Source: Erythrophleum ivorense
Lineage: Eukaryota; Streptophyta; Magnoliopsida; Fabales; Fabaceae
Length of the DNA: 64,000 bases
Direction: 5' to 3'
Assembly: GCA_026724425.1 (NCBI GenBank)
Contig: JAIUCV010000227.1
Coordinates: 62,001 to 126,000, forward strand
This document shows positions 24,815 to 37,789 of this stretch, in pieces (the first letter of the stretch is position 1; every line of letters starts with the position of its first letter). The translations under genes were made by a program, and so were the position numbers. The notes beneath the pieces are model-generated. The model made no database searches. It was not told the DNA's origin and saw only the letters and a list, made by a program, of their open reading frames with translations.

Positions 24815-25574
24815 TGTAACATCCGGTCCCTCCGTAAACGTGAGAAACGCGATGTTCGGTTTCTTCGTAAACGTCACAAATGGGCCAAATATAAAAGGAA
24901 GTCCTTGAGATAGAAGGAATTGAGGCCAACTAAAATTAGAATAAAATTTTAAATAATATAAAATAAGGATTTAAGCCTTGAGTTGCCTAGAAACCAGAGT
25001 CAGAGTGATTTGAAAATTTTTTTGAAAGGCCAGTGGTATTTTCGTAAATATGGACACTTTTTAAAAAACTCACAGGAGGGCTTTTTAAATGAAAGTTTTG
25101 AGTTTTTCGGGATTCTCAAAGGCCTTGAAAACTATAGGAACCCTCGGGACAGTTGAAACCCTTCTGGTGAGCGATTTCAATCGTTGGTTGACTAAAATTT
25201 TGATCGAACAGTTCGAAATAATTTTAAATCCAAATTGAGTGATTTCAAAGACATTTTATAAATTAGAGAACTTAAATTTTATGATAGAAAAGATGGTTCT
25301 AAAAAAGGAGCTAAAACGAGCCCAAACAGAGGAACGGAAGTGGAGGGACATAATCGGTATTTCAGGAATTGTTATAAAAATCATCTTCCACATTTTTAAA
25401 TGACTAGGCAGCTTCTCCACCATTTCAAGAACATCTCTTGAGATCAGAAATAGACCAAAAATGGCGTGAAAATTGGGAGAAGAGAGAGAAAGAAAACTAA
25501 GGCAAAAAGGTATAAAAATACATGAAATTTTGCAACAAGTTAGTTATAAAATTTTCTCCTTTCTTCATTCTCCT
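24815..25574 (+). mobile_element. LTR-B, 5' part
   Basis: Starts TGTAACATCCGG after a CTTGT duplication (24810-24814) and carries the family's 5' block. It stops abruptly at LTR-C. The missing 3' part is the inverted segment 31014-33964; together they give about 3.7 kb, one full-length element. Confidence 0.85.
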
Positions 25575-27424
25575 TGTAACGCCCGGTACGTTGTACAATC
25601 ACTAGAACTGGCCGGTTTGAAAAGCAAGTCCCTTAAGATGAGTGATTCAAGGCCAAATAAAATTTGAATAAAATTTTAAATAATAGAAAATGAGGATTTG
25701 AGCCTTGAGTTGCCTAAAAACTGGGGTCGGAGCGATTCGAAAAATTTGCTGAAAGGCTAATGACATTTTTGTAAATAAGTGTAATTTTGGAAAAACACCT
25801 AGGAGGAATTTTTAAATGAAAATTTTGAGTTACCCAAGGTTCTCAGAGGCCTCAAAAACCATGGGAAGCCCCGGGACCGGTAAAGCCCCTCTGGTGTACT
25901 CTTTCCAACGTCGGTTAACCTAAACTTTGACCGATTCATTTGGGAATGTTTTAGCTTTGATTTGAGTGATTCCAAAGGCATTTTATTAAATTAGGAACCT
26001 AAATTTTATGATGGAAAAGATGATTCTAAAAAAGGAGCTAAAACGAAGCCGAAACGAAATTACCATTATGGAAGGGCAAAATTGGAATTTATGGTTTCTT
26101 GAATGTTCTAAAGAGTTCCACACTTTTCTCCCTTCTTCTCCTCTTTAATGAGTACGACCTATTCTTCCCAAAATACAGAAAATTTCAGCTCTCTTAGGAA
26201 CACCAAAGGGAGGAGAAAAAGAGGAAGAAAGCTAAGGAGAAACTAGGTAATTTTATGAAATTTCTTGCTCCATCTTCCTCCAATCTTATTCTCCTCTCTT
26301 CCTCCTTTCTTTCCATGGATTTTTTGAATGACTTGGTTCTGTTTTTGACCCAGACTTAAGGGGAGAATTTTGAATTTGCTAAGGAGAAGAGAATGAAGGA
26401 GAAAGACACTTAAAAGCTCACTTGAACCCTAGGTAATCTTTGTTTTTTGTTGCATCTTCTCTTCTCCCTCCCTTTGTGTGTATTTCAGCCAAGAACAGAA
26501 CCAAAGGAGGGGAGGATGTTCTGTCCAAATACAAGGAGGGAACAAGGGTTTTAGGCCATGGGGAGATGGAATATGGCAAGAAATTCCAAGAAAAACCAAT
26601 AGAAAACAAGTTAGAAAAGTGTAGTGTTTTCTAGGGTTTTGCAAAATTTGATTTTGTGTAAATGTTTCCTTGGCCATTTGAATGTATACTTGAGCTCCTA
26701 AGACCTTTCGAAAGCCTCCCAAGTAGCTCTCCCATCAAGGAAAAATCACAAAGTCCATGAACCTCCATTATGGTGCATATTTCGGCTAAGCTAGGTTCAT
26801 TAGGTTAGGGGATGTTTTAATTTGTTCTAGCCTTGGTTTGGGACTTTATATGATGTTAGAAGATGGGAGAAACCATTGGGAAAAATTTAGAAGCCTTAGG
26901 TTAAGAGATGAGGCAATGGCTTCCATAATGTAACCTTATGAAGCAACATAGACCTAAGTTTGTGAAAGTGAGTGTGTGATGGCTTCAAAGACCTTAAATG
27001 AGGTCAAGAGGTCTAAATATGGCAAGATAATGGAACCAAGAATGTTAATTATGGTAGTTGCTTCATTAGGTCCTTAATGGAACCATATTGTGACAAATAG
27101 AATAAAGTGTAGTCTTAAGAGTGAGTTAGATGTCATAACTTGTTCCAAGAGTATAATTAAGTGTTGTTTATTGTGAATAGGCCAAGGAAATCCAACCCCA
27201 CCTCCTTGTATTTGTGGAACCGAAAAGAAGAAGAAATAAGCAAAGTAAAGCTTGAATTTGCACTAAGGTAGCTCTCCACCTTTTCTTATTGCATTTTCTT
27301 GTTGCATATGGTATCATTGTGTGCTTGTGTGTATGTTTATATGTTTGAGACATGACACTTGATGCTATGTTGCTATTTTGGTACCAATATGCTTTCTTGA
27401 TTGTCTTTGAATGATAGAAATGGC

Positions 27425-27612
27425 TCATAAGGGTGAGGTAGTGCCAAAAGTCCCTTAATATTGGTAAGGAGATGCCAAAAGTCTCATGCATGGGTGAGAC
27501 AAGGTCAAAAGTCCCTTGGATGGGTGAGGCTAAATCAAAAGTCCCAAGAACTAAGAGTGAGGCAAGCCAAAATTCCTAGAAATGGGGTGAGGCCAAACCA
27601 AAAGTCCCTAGA
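27425..27612 (+). repeat. CCAAAAGTCCC minisatellite in LTR-C
   Basis: Six to seven imperfect units of about 30 bp with core GGGTGAGGC-n-CCAAAAGTCCC. The same array occurs in LTR-A (21810-21990), LTR-B (32640-32820), LTR-D (35745-35940), LTR-E (41040-41225), LTR-F (55610-55790), LTR-G (60030-60220) and LTR-H (63905 onward). Confidence 0.8.
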
Positions 27613-28249
27613 GCTCATTCTTGTACTTGACATGAGTTTGTGATATAAAAATGTGAAAGATGAATGCTTCATAGATTGATTGATTGTATACTTGTACCTT
27701 TGACATGTTTTATACCTTGAAGATGTGCTTGAATAGGTGTATGAGCTATTAAGATTCAATTAATCTCACCCTCTCCTTTCTTTCATCTCATATGATCTAA
27801 GTGAAGTTCAAGATCCAAAGGATGGAAGCCAAGGAGCTTAAATCTCCATCTCTTGGCAAATCTTTCCATTTTTGATGTACTATGATGTCTAGAATGTCAA
27901 AGTAGATATGTAAATGTTATTTTTGAGCCATGACACTTTGAACAAGTGTAAAACTATGTAAAGTTAGTGTATGTATCAAGAATAGAGTTTAATGAATAGA
28001 ATTGTGTATTTTGACCACTTGGGAGCCCACTTGTGCATGTATGTTTATGGAAGTGACATGATGAATTTGAGTTGCATGAGGGTTCAGACCTTATGAGGGA
28101 CTTATTTATACTATATTTATGCTTTCTAAGTTGCTCAAATGTGTGTGGAACAATGGATGACTCATGTGAACCAAATTTGCCTCTTGTTGGGATCAAAATT
28201 GTCATATTCTTGAGCTATAGCAAAGTCTGACCAAATGACCTCTTCTTGA

Positions 28250-29150
28250 TTTGAAATTTTGCATGATACTAGATCTTGCCTAGAGATTTTTGGGAAGCTA
28301 AAGATCAGGTTATTTGGAGGTGTGTGGAATTTTCTATGATTTTTCAAAATTGGTATCAGAATTTCAGATTTACACCAGTACTATTTATTTGGTCAGTTGT
28401 GAAATTGTATCATCCGAGGGCAAACGTGGTCCAATGGATACTAAATTTTATAGGCAGAAACTAGGCATTCACAGTGACTTGTAGCAACTAGAAGCACCTT
28501 ATTTGGAGGTCTGAGCTAAGAGATATGAATTTTTGAATTTCTAGAATAGCAACAGTAGTGCAGCATTACCTGAGTCACTGTTCCATTGAATTTCAGTGAC
28601 TAAACGTACTTGCTCTGGTCTGAGTCTATTTTTACCATAAATTTAACATTCATAGCTTTCCAAATTGGTATCATTTTCATGGATTGGATTTTTGTGGAAT
28701 TCATTGGATATTTTCGAAGTTTATAGCAGACACTTGCATCAGTACCAGTAGCTGTCCATACTTTTGCCCCTTTTCACATGTCAAACGCTTCCTATGTCAT
28801 GTTTCATGGCCTAGGCATATTTTTAAAATAAATTAGACATTGTAGCTTTCTATAATCACCAAGAATACATGATTCCAAACTTTCTAGAATTAGTTATGGA
28901 TTCTGAAACTTCATACCAGTAAACTGAACCAGTGACCCAGACAGCAGTGACCTCAGTGGCTTTTCGGATTCAAATGTTCTTCTCTTAATGATTAATGAGC
29001 TGAAATTATTTTTAAAATGGGGTAGACATCCATAGCTTTCTATAATGGTAAAGTTTGTTGAGTTTCGATTTTTGTGGATTTAGTTATGAATTTCCGAAGT
29101 TGTGATAGAAAAATTGAGAATTTGGCCAAAAATAATAGTATGAGTTTGAT
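28250..29150 (+). repeat. Five diverged ~190-bp tandem units in LTR-C
   Basis: Equivalent points (an AGACATYCATAGCTTTCCA-like core) recur near 28254, 28443, 28628, 28812 and 29010, spaced 184-198 bp. Each is followed by a TATGAATTTTTGAA-like block. The same series is visible in the other copies. Confidence 0.65.
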
Positions 29151-29396
29151 GCTCCCTTTGAATTCCATGAGTTGTGGGCCAACTTTGATGATGCAAATGA
29201 TTTGTATGTATGTAATTAAATATGAGAATATGATGTATGAACTCATATGGTCCGCGTGACACCGAATGGAATTTTCATACGTTACGCAACGTGAAATAAG
29301 GCATTATTTTAATGCTATCTTCCATTCCCTTTTGTGTAATTCATCATGGGAAACTTAGAAATGATAGGAAGCAAGTTAGAAATATATGTTGTTACA

Positions 29397-31013
29397 TGGT
29401 GGATGGCAAAGTTCAAAACTTTACGCTCAACAATACCTTTTAGTGCAAAAAGGGAGATGTTTAAAGGTTTCCTAGATGGTTGGTAAAGAGGAAGGGAACA
29501 AAAGAGTATGGCAAGATGGGATTGGGCCAACAAAAAGGTAAGAGGTTAGTGGATAAAGGAAAATGTTCAAGTTAGATCAATGGAAAAGGAGAATGTCTTC
29601 AAAAAATGTATTTTGGACATAGATTTTTGGGAAGAAATTTGACAACAAGGTAGAATAGAATTTTGCCAAAGTTGTGATACCAAGATTGATATTTTATATT
29701 TGTATTTTGACTAGTGCAAAACATGAGCTTCATGAACATCTTGGTAGTGGGTTCTTTGAAGACAAACATAATGATGAGATATAGTGAGGAAAAGTTATTG
29801 AAAAGATGAGAAAAAAAGAAGGGGAAGGATTTACGAATGAGTGATTTATGGGTGCAAGGGGAAAGAGTTGACAGAATGTAAGAGGCTAAGGTTGAGTAAT
29901 CATAAAAGAGATTTTAAGGGTGAAAGATGATGAGAGAAAATTTTTGATAGAAAGCCATAAAAAAGGAAACTAGATTAAGGGTTTCTTTTGAAGAAATGTA
30001 AGTGGTGTTTGTGTATTTTAGAAGTGGAAGGGTTTGGAGGAGGTTTATGGAGAATGGCAAAGATAAGGATTTTTTTAAGTGATTTTAGCTGAGGAGCTAT
30101 AACGATTCTCTTTGAAAAAGATGAGGTTTATTACTCATGGTAGGTAGTGGAGCTCAAAACACCATTCTCATTAGAAAAGTCCTCCTTTACGTTGGCAATT
30201 TGTCTTTGAGGATTACAAGGAGATGATCCCATCATGTTTTTGAAAGGAAAAAAAGCTAGAGATTTAGAAATGCTAGATGGCTGGCTATAGGCTACACTTT
30301 GGTGTTGGAAGGGGAGAATGGTCATCTTAATCTTTCAAAGAGCTTAAAGAGGTTGGATTATGGTTATAGTTATAGGCAATGGTTGGATGGCAATGATGCA
30401 ATTGTAGATTTGGACAATAGTGTAATGTCTTCCTCCTAATAGGATTAATTAAATAATATTTAAGTAGTTTAAAACAAATTAATTAATACCAAAAAGATAT
30501 TTAAAGATAATTTGAGGTTAAATTATAAGAATTTAAGGAAATATAAACTTATATAACATAAAGGATTTTTTTGGAGTCATCAGGAATTTAATAGAAATTT
30601 TTGAAAATTTTTAAGAATCATTTAGAAGTCATTTTAGTTATTAGTTTGAAAGAAATTAAGAAATAAATATTTAGGAATTAACTTTTGGAGATCACCAAGG
30701 CCAATAAGACCTTAAAAATGTAAGAAAAATATTTAGGAAATAAAAATATTTAGATAAAACTTTGAAATTAAAATATAAATATTAAAAATTTTAGGTTATA
30801 AAATCATAATTTTAACTAGGACAAAATTATAATCTTAATAAGGGCCAATATATAATTCTTACCAAAAGAAAAATGATGTAAAGCGAACAAGTACGAGGAG
30901 TTGAAAATTTTAATAGGCACCTTAATTTTTGTACCTAGTATCAAACAAACAAGTATTAATTTTTATCCAAAATGGTAGCTATCATATTAGTTGTGGAGAG
31001 AGAATGTCACAAG
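29397..31013. other. Inverted unique segment between LTR-C and LTR-B
   Basis: 1.6 kb with no recognised gene. It starts with TGGTG (the LTR-D duplication) and ends with ACAAG (the LTR-B duplication CTTGT in reverse), so it appears to have been inverted with the 3' part of LTR-B. A purine-rich tract (29460-30120) has no convincing protein match. Confidence 0.6.
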
Positions 31014-33964
31014 TGTAACACCATATATTTCTAGCTCATATAACAATATTTACATATCTCACATTCATAATTTCCATGAAGGAGCAAGAAAATGAATTAA
31101 AATAATTCAATTTCTTGCGTTGTGTCGTGTATAAATTTTGTTTAGTGTCACGTGGACGTGTGAGCTCATACTATACATTCTCATATTTAATTACATCCAA
31201 ACAACTCATTTGCATCACAAAATCATATCCACAACTCATGGAAACCGAAATGGAGCATGGAATATGGAGGTTCATTCTTGGCCAGATTTAGCCTCTTTTC
31301 TGGTCAAACTTTAAAAAATTATAACTAAATCTAAAAAAATTGAAATCATGCAATCTTAGTCATTCTGGGAATCTATGGATATCTAGTTCACACTAAAAAT
31401 ATGCCCAGGCCATAACATTCATCACAGAGGGCGTTTGGCATCCAAAATAGTCTAAAGGTCAGACTGAATTCTAGAACTATCACAAAATTTTGTAGAAAAA
31501 TTTAAAAATGTCCAATTAATTTTAAAAAAATCCAATCCATGCAAATGATACCAATCTGGAAAGCTGTGAATATTAACTAGAGAGGAAAAATATATTTAGA
31601 CCAGTTCATTAAGCTCAGACCTCAGAATTCAACGAAACAGTATTTCTGGTCGGGCAAAATTACTGATACTGGATAGAAACTTCAAAAATTCATATCTCCC
31701 TCTGTGGACCTCCAAATGAGATGCTTCTGATTAGTACGAGTCACTGTGATTGTCTAATTTCTCTATATAAATTTTTATGGCAATTGGACATCATTTGAGC
31801 CTCGTGTGACATAATACAATTTCGGACCAAATGAATAGTGCAGCAAACTAAAAACCATGAAAATTGCCAATTTTGAAAAATCATCAAATATTCTGTAGAC
31901 CTCCAAAAATTATGATCTTTAGCTTCTCAAAAAGCTCTTAATGAGACCTAATTGTATGCAAAATATCAGATCAAGACTAACTCATTTGACTAAAAAGTGA
32001 TCTAAGATTCCATTATAATTAATTTTAGCTCCATATAAGGTACCAAAGTTGTCAAATGGATTTTCCTTGGTCTTGGCACCTTTTGGGTAAGTCTAAAAGC
32101 ATATTTAAGACTTGTGTGAGCTGCCCAAATGGTACCAAATCTCATACATCTCATTTTGGCCATTCAACCCACACTTATGCACATTTCCATTAAACTCTCA
32201 AATTGCACACTTGGGCATTACATACTCAAAATATATGCTAGAGCTCATAGATCATATCCATACATTTAAACATCATATAATATCATATTTGCACATGTCT
32301 CATAGGTCATAGACCATTTACAACATCATATGCATTGTGAAGCATCATTATGGATTCAAAAAGAATAAAACTAGGCATATGATTGTCAATCTTTCTCCTT
32401 CATTGTTGTTGACTCCCATCACCATAGCCACTTGGTCCACCTAGCATGTTAGATCATTGGAGAGAAGGGGATGAGATTTCAAGAATCCCAATAGCTCATC
32501 TCCTATTCAATCATACATAATATGTGCAAAGCAAGCTTTACAAATACATTCATGGAGAAAATAGAAATCATGGACATTTAAAAAGCAAGCTTAGCATATG
32601 AACCAATCATACAAGACATTCAAGAGCTCATTAAGTATTTGGATTGGCCTCACACTTCTCCTCATAGATTTTGGACTTGCCTCACCCATTCTTTAAGAGC
32701 TTTGGACTCAACCATACTTTTAGGAGCCCACTTTGCTTTTGAGAGACTCTTTACTTTGTCTCAACTAAGCTCAAGGGTTCTTGGCTCATCCTTACCATGG
32801 TGAAGAGTTCTTGGCCTTTTCACACTTAAGCAAACTCAAACAAACATCATGTACTCATTTGGAAACATAATATGGCATCAAGAATCATGGCATATAAAGG
32901 CATGCTAGCATACTTCTCATAGCTAGGAAATACACATACACATTCTAAAATAAGCTAAACACACATCCATGCATGAAAGAAGATAGAGAGAGCTATCTTG
33001 TATACAATCATACACTTTTTCCTTTGGATTCAAGCCTCCTCTTTCGGCCACACACCTACAAATTGCTAGAGATGGTTTCTCTTGGCCTAGATACAATTTA
33101 TGGGAGCTAATTAGGTTCATGAAACATATTCTAAGGCTACATAACTTAGTGAAACACTAGACTACTCTATAGGCTCCATTATGGTCCATAATTTCACCTA
33201 ATTAAGTAACACCCCTCAAATAAATTTTAGGCTCCATTCTTTCCTTTTAAATATAATTCTTGACTCTTTTTAAACCTCTTGGAGTCATTACACAATTATT
33301 TTAAGGAGCCTAGCTAGGAGTTACTTCATTATGCTACATGATGGAGCCTACACCTCCATCTCACTATATATAGCTTTTAAATTTTTTTCAAGGCTTCCTC
33401 TCATACTCTCCCATCATATATGATACAAAACTAAGTTTGAAAGCAACTAAAACACTCCCTAAGTATTACTTCTATCCTAGGCCGAGGCAAGGCTTCCTTA
33501 AGGAGTCCATGGAGTTTCTTTGATTTCTTGGATGGGAGGTGCATGTAGGAAGCTCTCTAGGGGTCTTAAGAACTCATACAAACATTCACATAGGCTTAGG
33601 AACTTTTAGATAAAATCAAGTTTTTGGTTATGTTCACAAACCCCTAGCTTTTCTATCTTATAAATTCAAGGTTCTTTCTTTGTTCTCTTTGCATATTCTT
33701 ATTTCTCATGCTTGAACATTTTTGTCTCTACCTTGTTTTGGCTTGAATTCCTTCCCCTCTCTAGTTTCTCTCTCTAGACCTAAGATGGAAGCCATTGAAA
33801 TTCAAAGAAAAATAAGCTTTTCTATTGCACATCATACCTCATTTGAAAACTTGCTAAATGGTGATTCTCTCCCTCTATTTGGTTGCTCAAAACCTCCACT
33901 TTTTCTCATGGGGTCAGCCACCAAATTCCTCTTTTTAAGAATTTAAAATCATTAAGAGAAGGAG
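31014..33964 (-). mobile_element. LTR-B, 3' part (inverted)
   Basis: On the minus strand it reads from 33964 to the terminal GGTGTTACA at 31014, followed by CTTGT. It lacks the first ~760 bp of the family, exactly the part present at 24815-25574. It contains the minisatellite (32640-32820) and the ~190-bp units (about 31270-31990). Confidence 0.83.
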
Positions 33965-36900
33965 TGTAACACCATATATTTCTAGTTTACTTCCTATCAT
34001 TTCTAAGTTTCCCATGATGAATTGCATAAAAGGGAATGGAAGATGGCATTAAAATAATGTCTTATTTCGTGTTGCATCGCATATGAAAATTTCATTCTGT
34101 GTCACGTAGACCATATGAGCTCATACATCACATTCTCATGTTTAATTACATACATGCAACTCATTTGCATCACCAAAGTTGGCCCACAACTCGTGAAATT
34201 CAAAGGGGAGCATCAACTCACACTATTATTTTCAGCCAAATTCTCAATTTTTCTGTCATAACTTCAGAAATTCATAACTAAATCCACAAAAATTGAAACC
34301 TAACAGAATTTACCATTCTAGAAAGCTATAGATGTCTACCCCATGGTAAAAATAATTTTAGCTCATGATTCATTAAGGGAAGAACATTTGACATCCGAAA
34401 AACCACTAAGGTAGCTACTGTCTGGGCCACTGGTTCAGTTTACTGATATGAAGTTTTAGAATTCATAACTAATTTCAGAAAATTTAAAATATGCATTCTT
34501 GGTCATTATAGAAAGCTACACATGTCTAATTTATGCCAAAAATATGCCTAGTCCATGAAATATAACACAGGAAGCTTTTGACATGCAAAAAGGGGCAAAG
34601 GTTTGGATAGCTACTGGTACTGATGCAAGTGTCTACTATAAACTTCGAAAATGTCCAATGAATTCCACAAAAATCCAATCCATGCAAATGATACCAATTT
34701 GGAAGGTTATGAATGTTAAATTTATGGTAAAAATAGACTTAGATCATAGCAAGCATGTTTAGTCACTGAAATTCAATGGAATAGTGACTCAGGTCGTGCT
34801 GCACTACTGTTGCTGTTCCAGAAATTCAAAAATTCATATCTCTTAACTTAGACATCTAAATGAGGTGCTTATAGTTGCTACAAGTCATTGTGAATGCCTA
34901 GTTTTTTCCTATAAAATTTCATAGCCATTGGACCATTTTTGCCCCTCGGATGACACAATTTCACAACTGACCAAATGAACAGTACTAGTGCAAATCCAAA
35001 ATTATGATACCAACTTTGAAAACTCATAGAAAATTCCACAGACCTCCAAATGACCTGATCTTTAGCTTCCCAAAAAGCTCTAGGCAAGATCTAGTATCAT
35101 GCAAAATTTCAAGTCAAGAAGAGGCCATTTGGTCAGACTTTGCCTTAGCTCAAGAATATGATAATTTTGGTCCCAACAAGAGGCAAATTTGGTTCACATA
35201 AGCCATCCATTGTTCCACACATATTTGAGCAACTTAGAAAGCATAAATATAGGATAAATAAATTCCTCATAAGGTCTGAACCCTTATGCAACTCAAATTC
35301 ACCATGTCACTTCCATAAACATACATGCACAAGTAGGCTCTCAAGTGGTCAAAATATACAATTATATTCATTAAACTCTATTCTTGATACATACACTAAC
35401 TTTACATAGTTTTACACTTGTTCAAAGTTTCATGGCTCAAAAATAATATTTACATATCTACTTTGACATTCTAGACATCATAGTATATCAAAAATGGAAA
35501 GATTTGCCAAGAGATGGAGATTTAAGCTCCTTGGCTTCCATCCTTTGGATCTTGAACTCCACCTAGATCATATGAGATGAGAGAAAGGAGGGGATGAGAT
35601 TCATTAAATCTCAATAGCTCATACACCTATTCAAGCACATCTTCAAGGCATAAAACATGTCAAAGGTACAAGTATGTAATCAATCAATCCATGAAGCATT
35701 CATCTTTCACATTTTTGTGTCACAAACTCATGTCGAGCACAATAATGAGCTCTAGGGGCTTTTGGTTTGGCCTCACCCTATTTCTAGAACTTTTGGATTG
35801 CCTCACTCTTGGTTCTTGGGACTTTTGACTTAGCCTCACCCATCCAAGGGACTTTTGGCCTTGTCTCACCCATGCCATGAGACTTTTGGCACCTCCTCAC
35901 CCACATTAAGGGACTTTTGGCACTACCTCACCCTTATGAGCTATTTTCACCATTCAAAGACATTTAAAAAAGCATATTGGTACCAAAATAGCAACATAGC
36001 ATCAAGTGGCATGTCTCAAACATATAAACATACACACAAGCACACAATGACACTATATGCAATAAGAAAATGCAACAAGAAAATGTGGAGAGCTACCTTG
36101 GTGCAAATTCAAGCTTTACTTTGCTTGTTTCTTCTCCTTTTCGGTTCCATAAACATAAGGAGGTGGGGTTGGATTTTCTTGGCCTATTCACAATAAACAA
36201 CACTTAATTATACTTTTGGAACAAGTTATGACATCCAACTCACTCTTAAGACTACACTTTGTTCTATTTGTCACAATATGGTTCCATTAAGGACCTAATG
36301 AAGCAACTACCATAATTAACATTATTGGTTCCATTCTCTTGCCATATTTAGACCTCTTGACCTCATTTAAGGTCTTTGAAGCCATCACACACTCACTTTC
36401 ACAAACCTAGTCTATGTTGCTTCATAAGGTTACATTATGGAAGCCATTGTCTCATCTCCTAACCTAAGGCTTCTAAATTTTTTACAATGGTTTCTCCCAT
36501 CTTCTAACATCATATAAAGTCTCAAACCAAGACTAGAACAAATTAAAACATCCCCTAACCTAATGAACCTAGCTTGGCCGAAATATGCACCATAATGGAG
36601 GTTCATGGACTTTATGATTTTTCCTTGATGGGAGAGCCACTTGGGAGGCTTTCTAAAGGTCTTAGGAGCTCAAGGAAACATTCAAATAGCCAAGGAAACA
36701 TTCACACAAAATTAGATTTTGCAAAACCCTAGAAAACACTACACTTTTCTAACTTATTTTTTATTAGTTTTTCTTAGAATTTCTTGCCATATTTCATTTC
36801 CCCATGGCCTAAAACCCTTGTTCCCTCCTTGTATTTGGACAGAACATCCTCCCCTCCTTTGGTTCTGTTCTTGGCTGAAATACACACAAAGGGAGGGGGA

Positions 36901-37789
36901 AGAGAAGATGCAACAAAAAACAAAGATTACCTAGGGTTCAAGTGAGCTTTTAAGTGTCTTTCTCCTTCATTCTCTTCTCCTTAGCAAATTCAAAATTCTC
37001 CCCTTAAGTCTGGGTCAAAAACAGAACCAAATCATTCAAAAAATCCATGGAAAGAAAGGAGGAAGAGAGGAGAACAAGATTGGAGGAAGATGGAGCGAGA
37101 AATTTCATGAAATTACCTAGTTTCTCCCTAGCTTTCTTCTTCTTTTTCTCCTCCCTTTGGTGTGCCTAAGAGAGCTGAAGATTTTCTGTATTTTGGGCAG
37201 AATGGGTCGTGCTCATTAAAGAGGAGAAGAAGGGAAAACAGTATGGAACTCTTTAGAACATTCAAGAAACCATAAATTCTAATTTTGCCCTTCCGTAATG
37301 GTAATTTCGTTTTGGCTTCATTTTAGCTCCTTTTTGAGAACTGTCTTTTCCATCATAAAATTTAGGTTCCCAATTTAACAAAATGCCTTTGGAATCACTC
37401 AAATCAGAGCTAAAACCTTCCCGAACGAATCAATCAAAGTTTGGATCAACCGACGTTGGAAAGAGTACATTAGAGGGGCTTTACCGGTCCCGGGGCTTCC
37501 CATGATTTTTTGGGCCTCTGAGAACCTTGGGCAACTCAAATTTTCCATTTAAAAAGCCCTCCTAGGTATTTTTCCAAAATTACACTTATTTATGAAAATG
37601 CCACTTGCCTTTCGGCAAATTTTTCGAATCGCTCCGACCCCAATTTTTGAGCAACTCAAGGCTCAAATCCTCATTTTTTATTATTCAAAATTTTATTCAA
37701 ATTTTATTTGGCCTTAAATTACTCATCTCAGGGGACTTGCTTTTCAAACCAGCCCGTTCCAATGATTGTACAACGTACCGGGCGTTACA
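33965..37789 (-). mobile_element. LTR-D, inverted partner of LTR-C
   Basis: 3825 bp. On the minus strand it starts TGTAACGCCCGGTACG and ends GGTGTTACA, preceded by TGGTG and followed by CTCCT. It is non-coding, with the minisatellite at about 35745-35940. With LTR-C it forms 3.8-kb inverted repeats separated by 4568 bp. Confidence 0.87.

Larger units (their letters stand above)
25575..29396 (+). mobile_element. LTR-C, long LTR inserted in LTR-B
   Basis: 3822 bp, from TGTAACGCCCGGTACG to TGTTGTTACA. It is preceded by CTCCT and followed by TGGTG, which do not match each other; each matches the far side of LTR-D instead. It is non-coding. It has the minisatellite at about 27425-27610 and five ~190-bp units at about 28250-29150. 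It is near-identical in layout to LTR-D and similar in sequence by eye. Confidence 0.87.

Noticed and set aside
27425..27612. Regular ~30-bp repeats resembling a CRISPR array
   Set aside because: The units are contiguous and imperfect, without unique spacers, and lie inside a plant LTR element. It is a minisatellite.
18957..30420. A further nested LTR bounded by TGTAATG at 30421 and sequence near 18961, with AATAG/CTATT duplications
   Set aside because: The supposed far end lacks a TG/CA terminus, and a 5-bp match over this search space is expected by chance.
29460..30420. Purine-rich stretch as a degraded retroelement protein
   Set aside because: Frames are short, and no motif beyond loose resemblance could be supported.
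35855..36196. 113-codon open frame and similar frames at 27168-27491, 28162-28347, 35004-35201 and 60548-60973
   Set aside because: They recur because they lie in copies of the same non-coding LTR. The frames are not conserved between copies and overlap the minisatellite or ~190-bp units.
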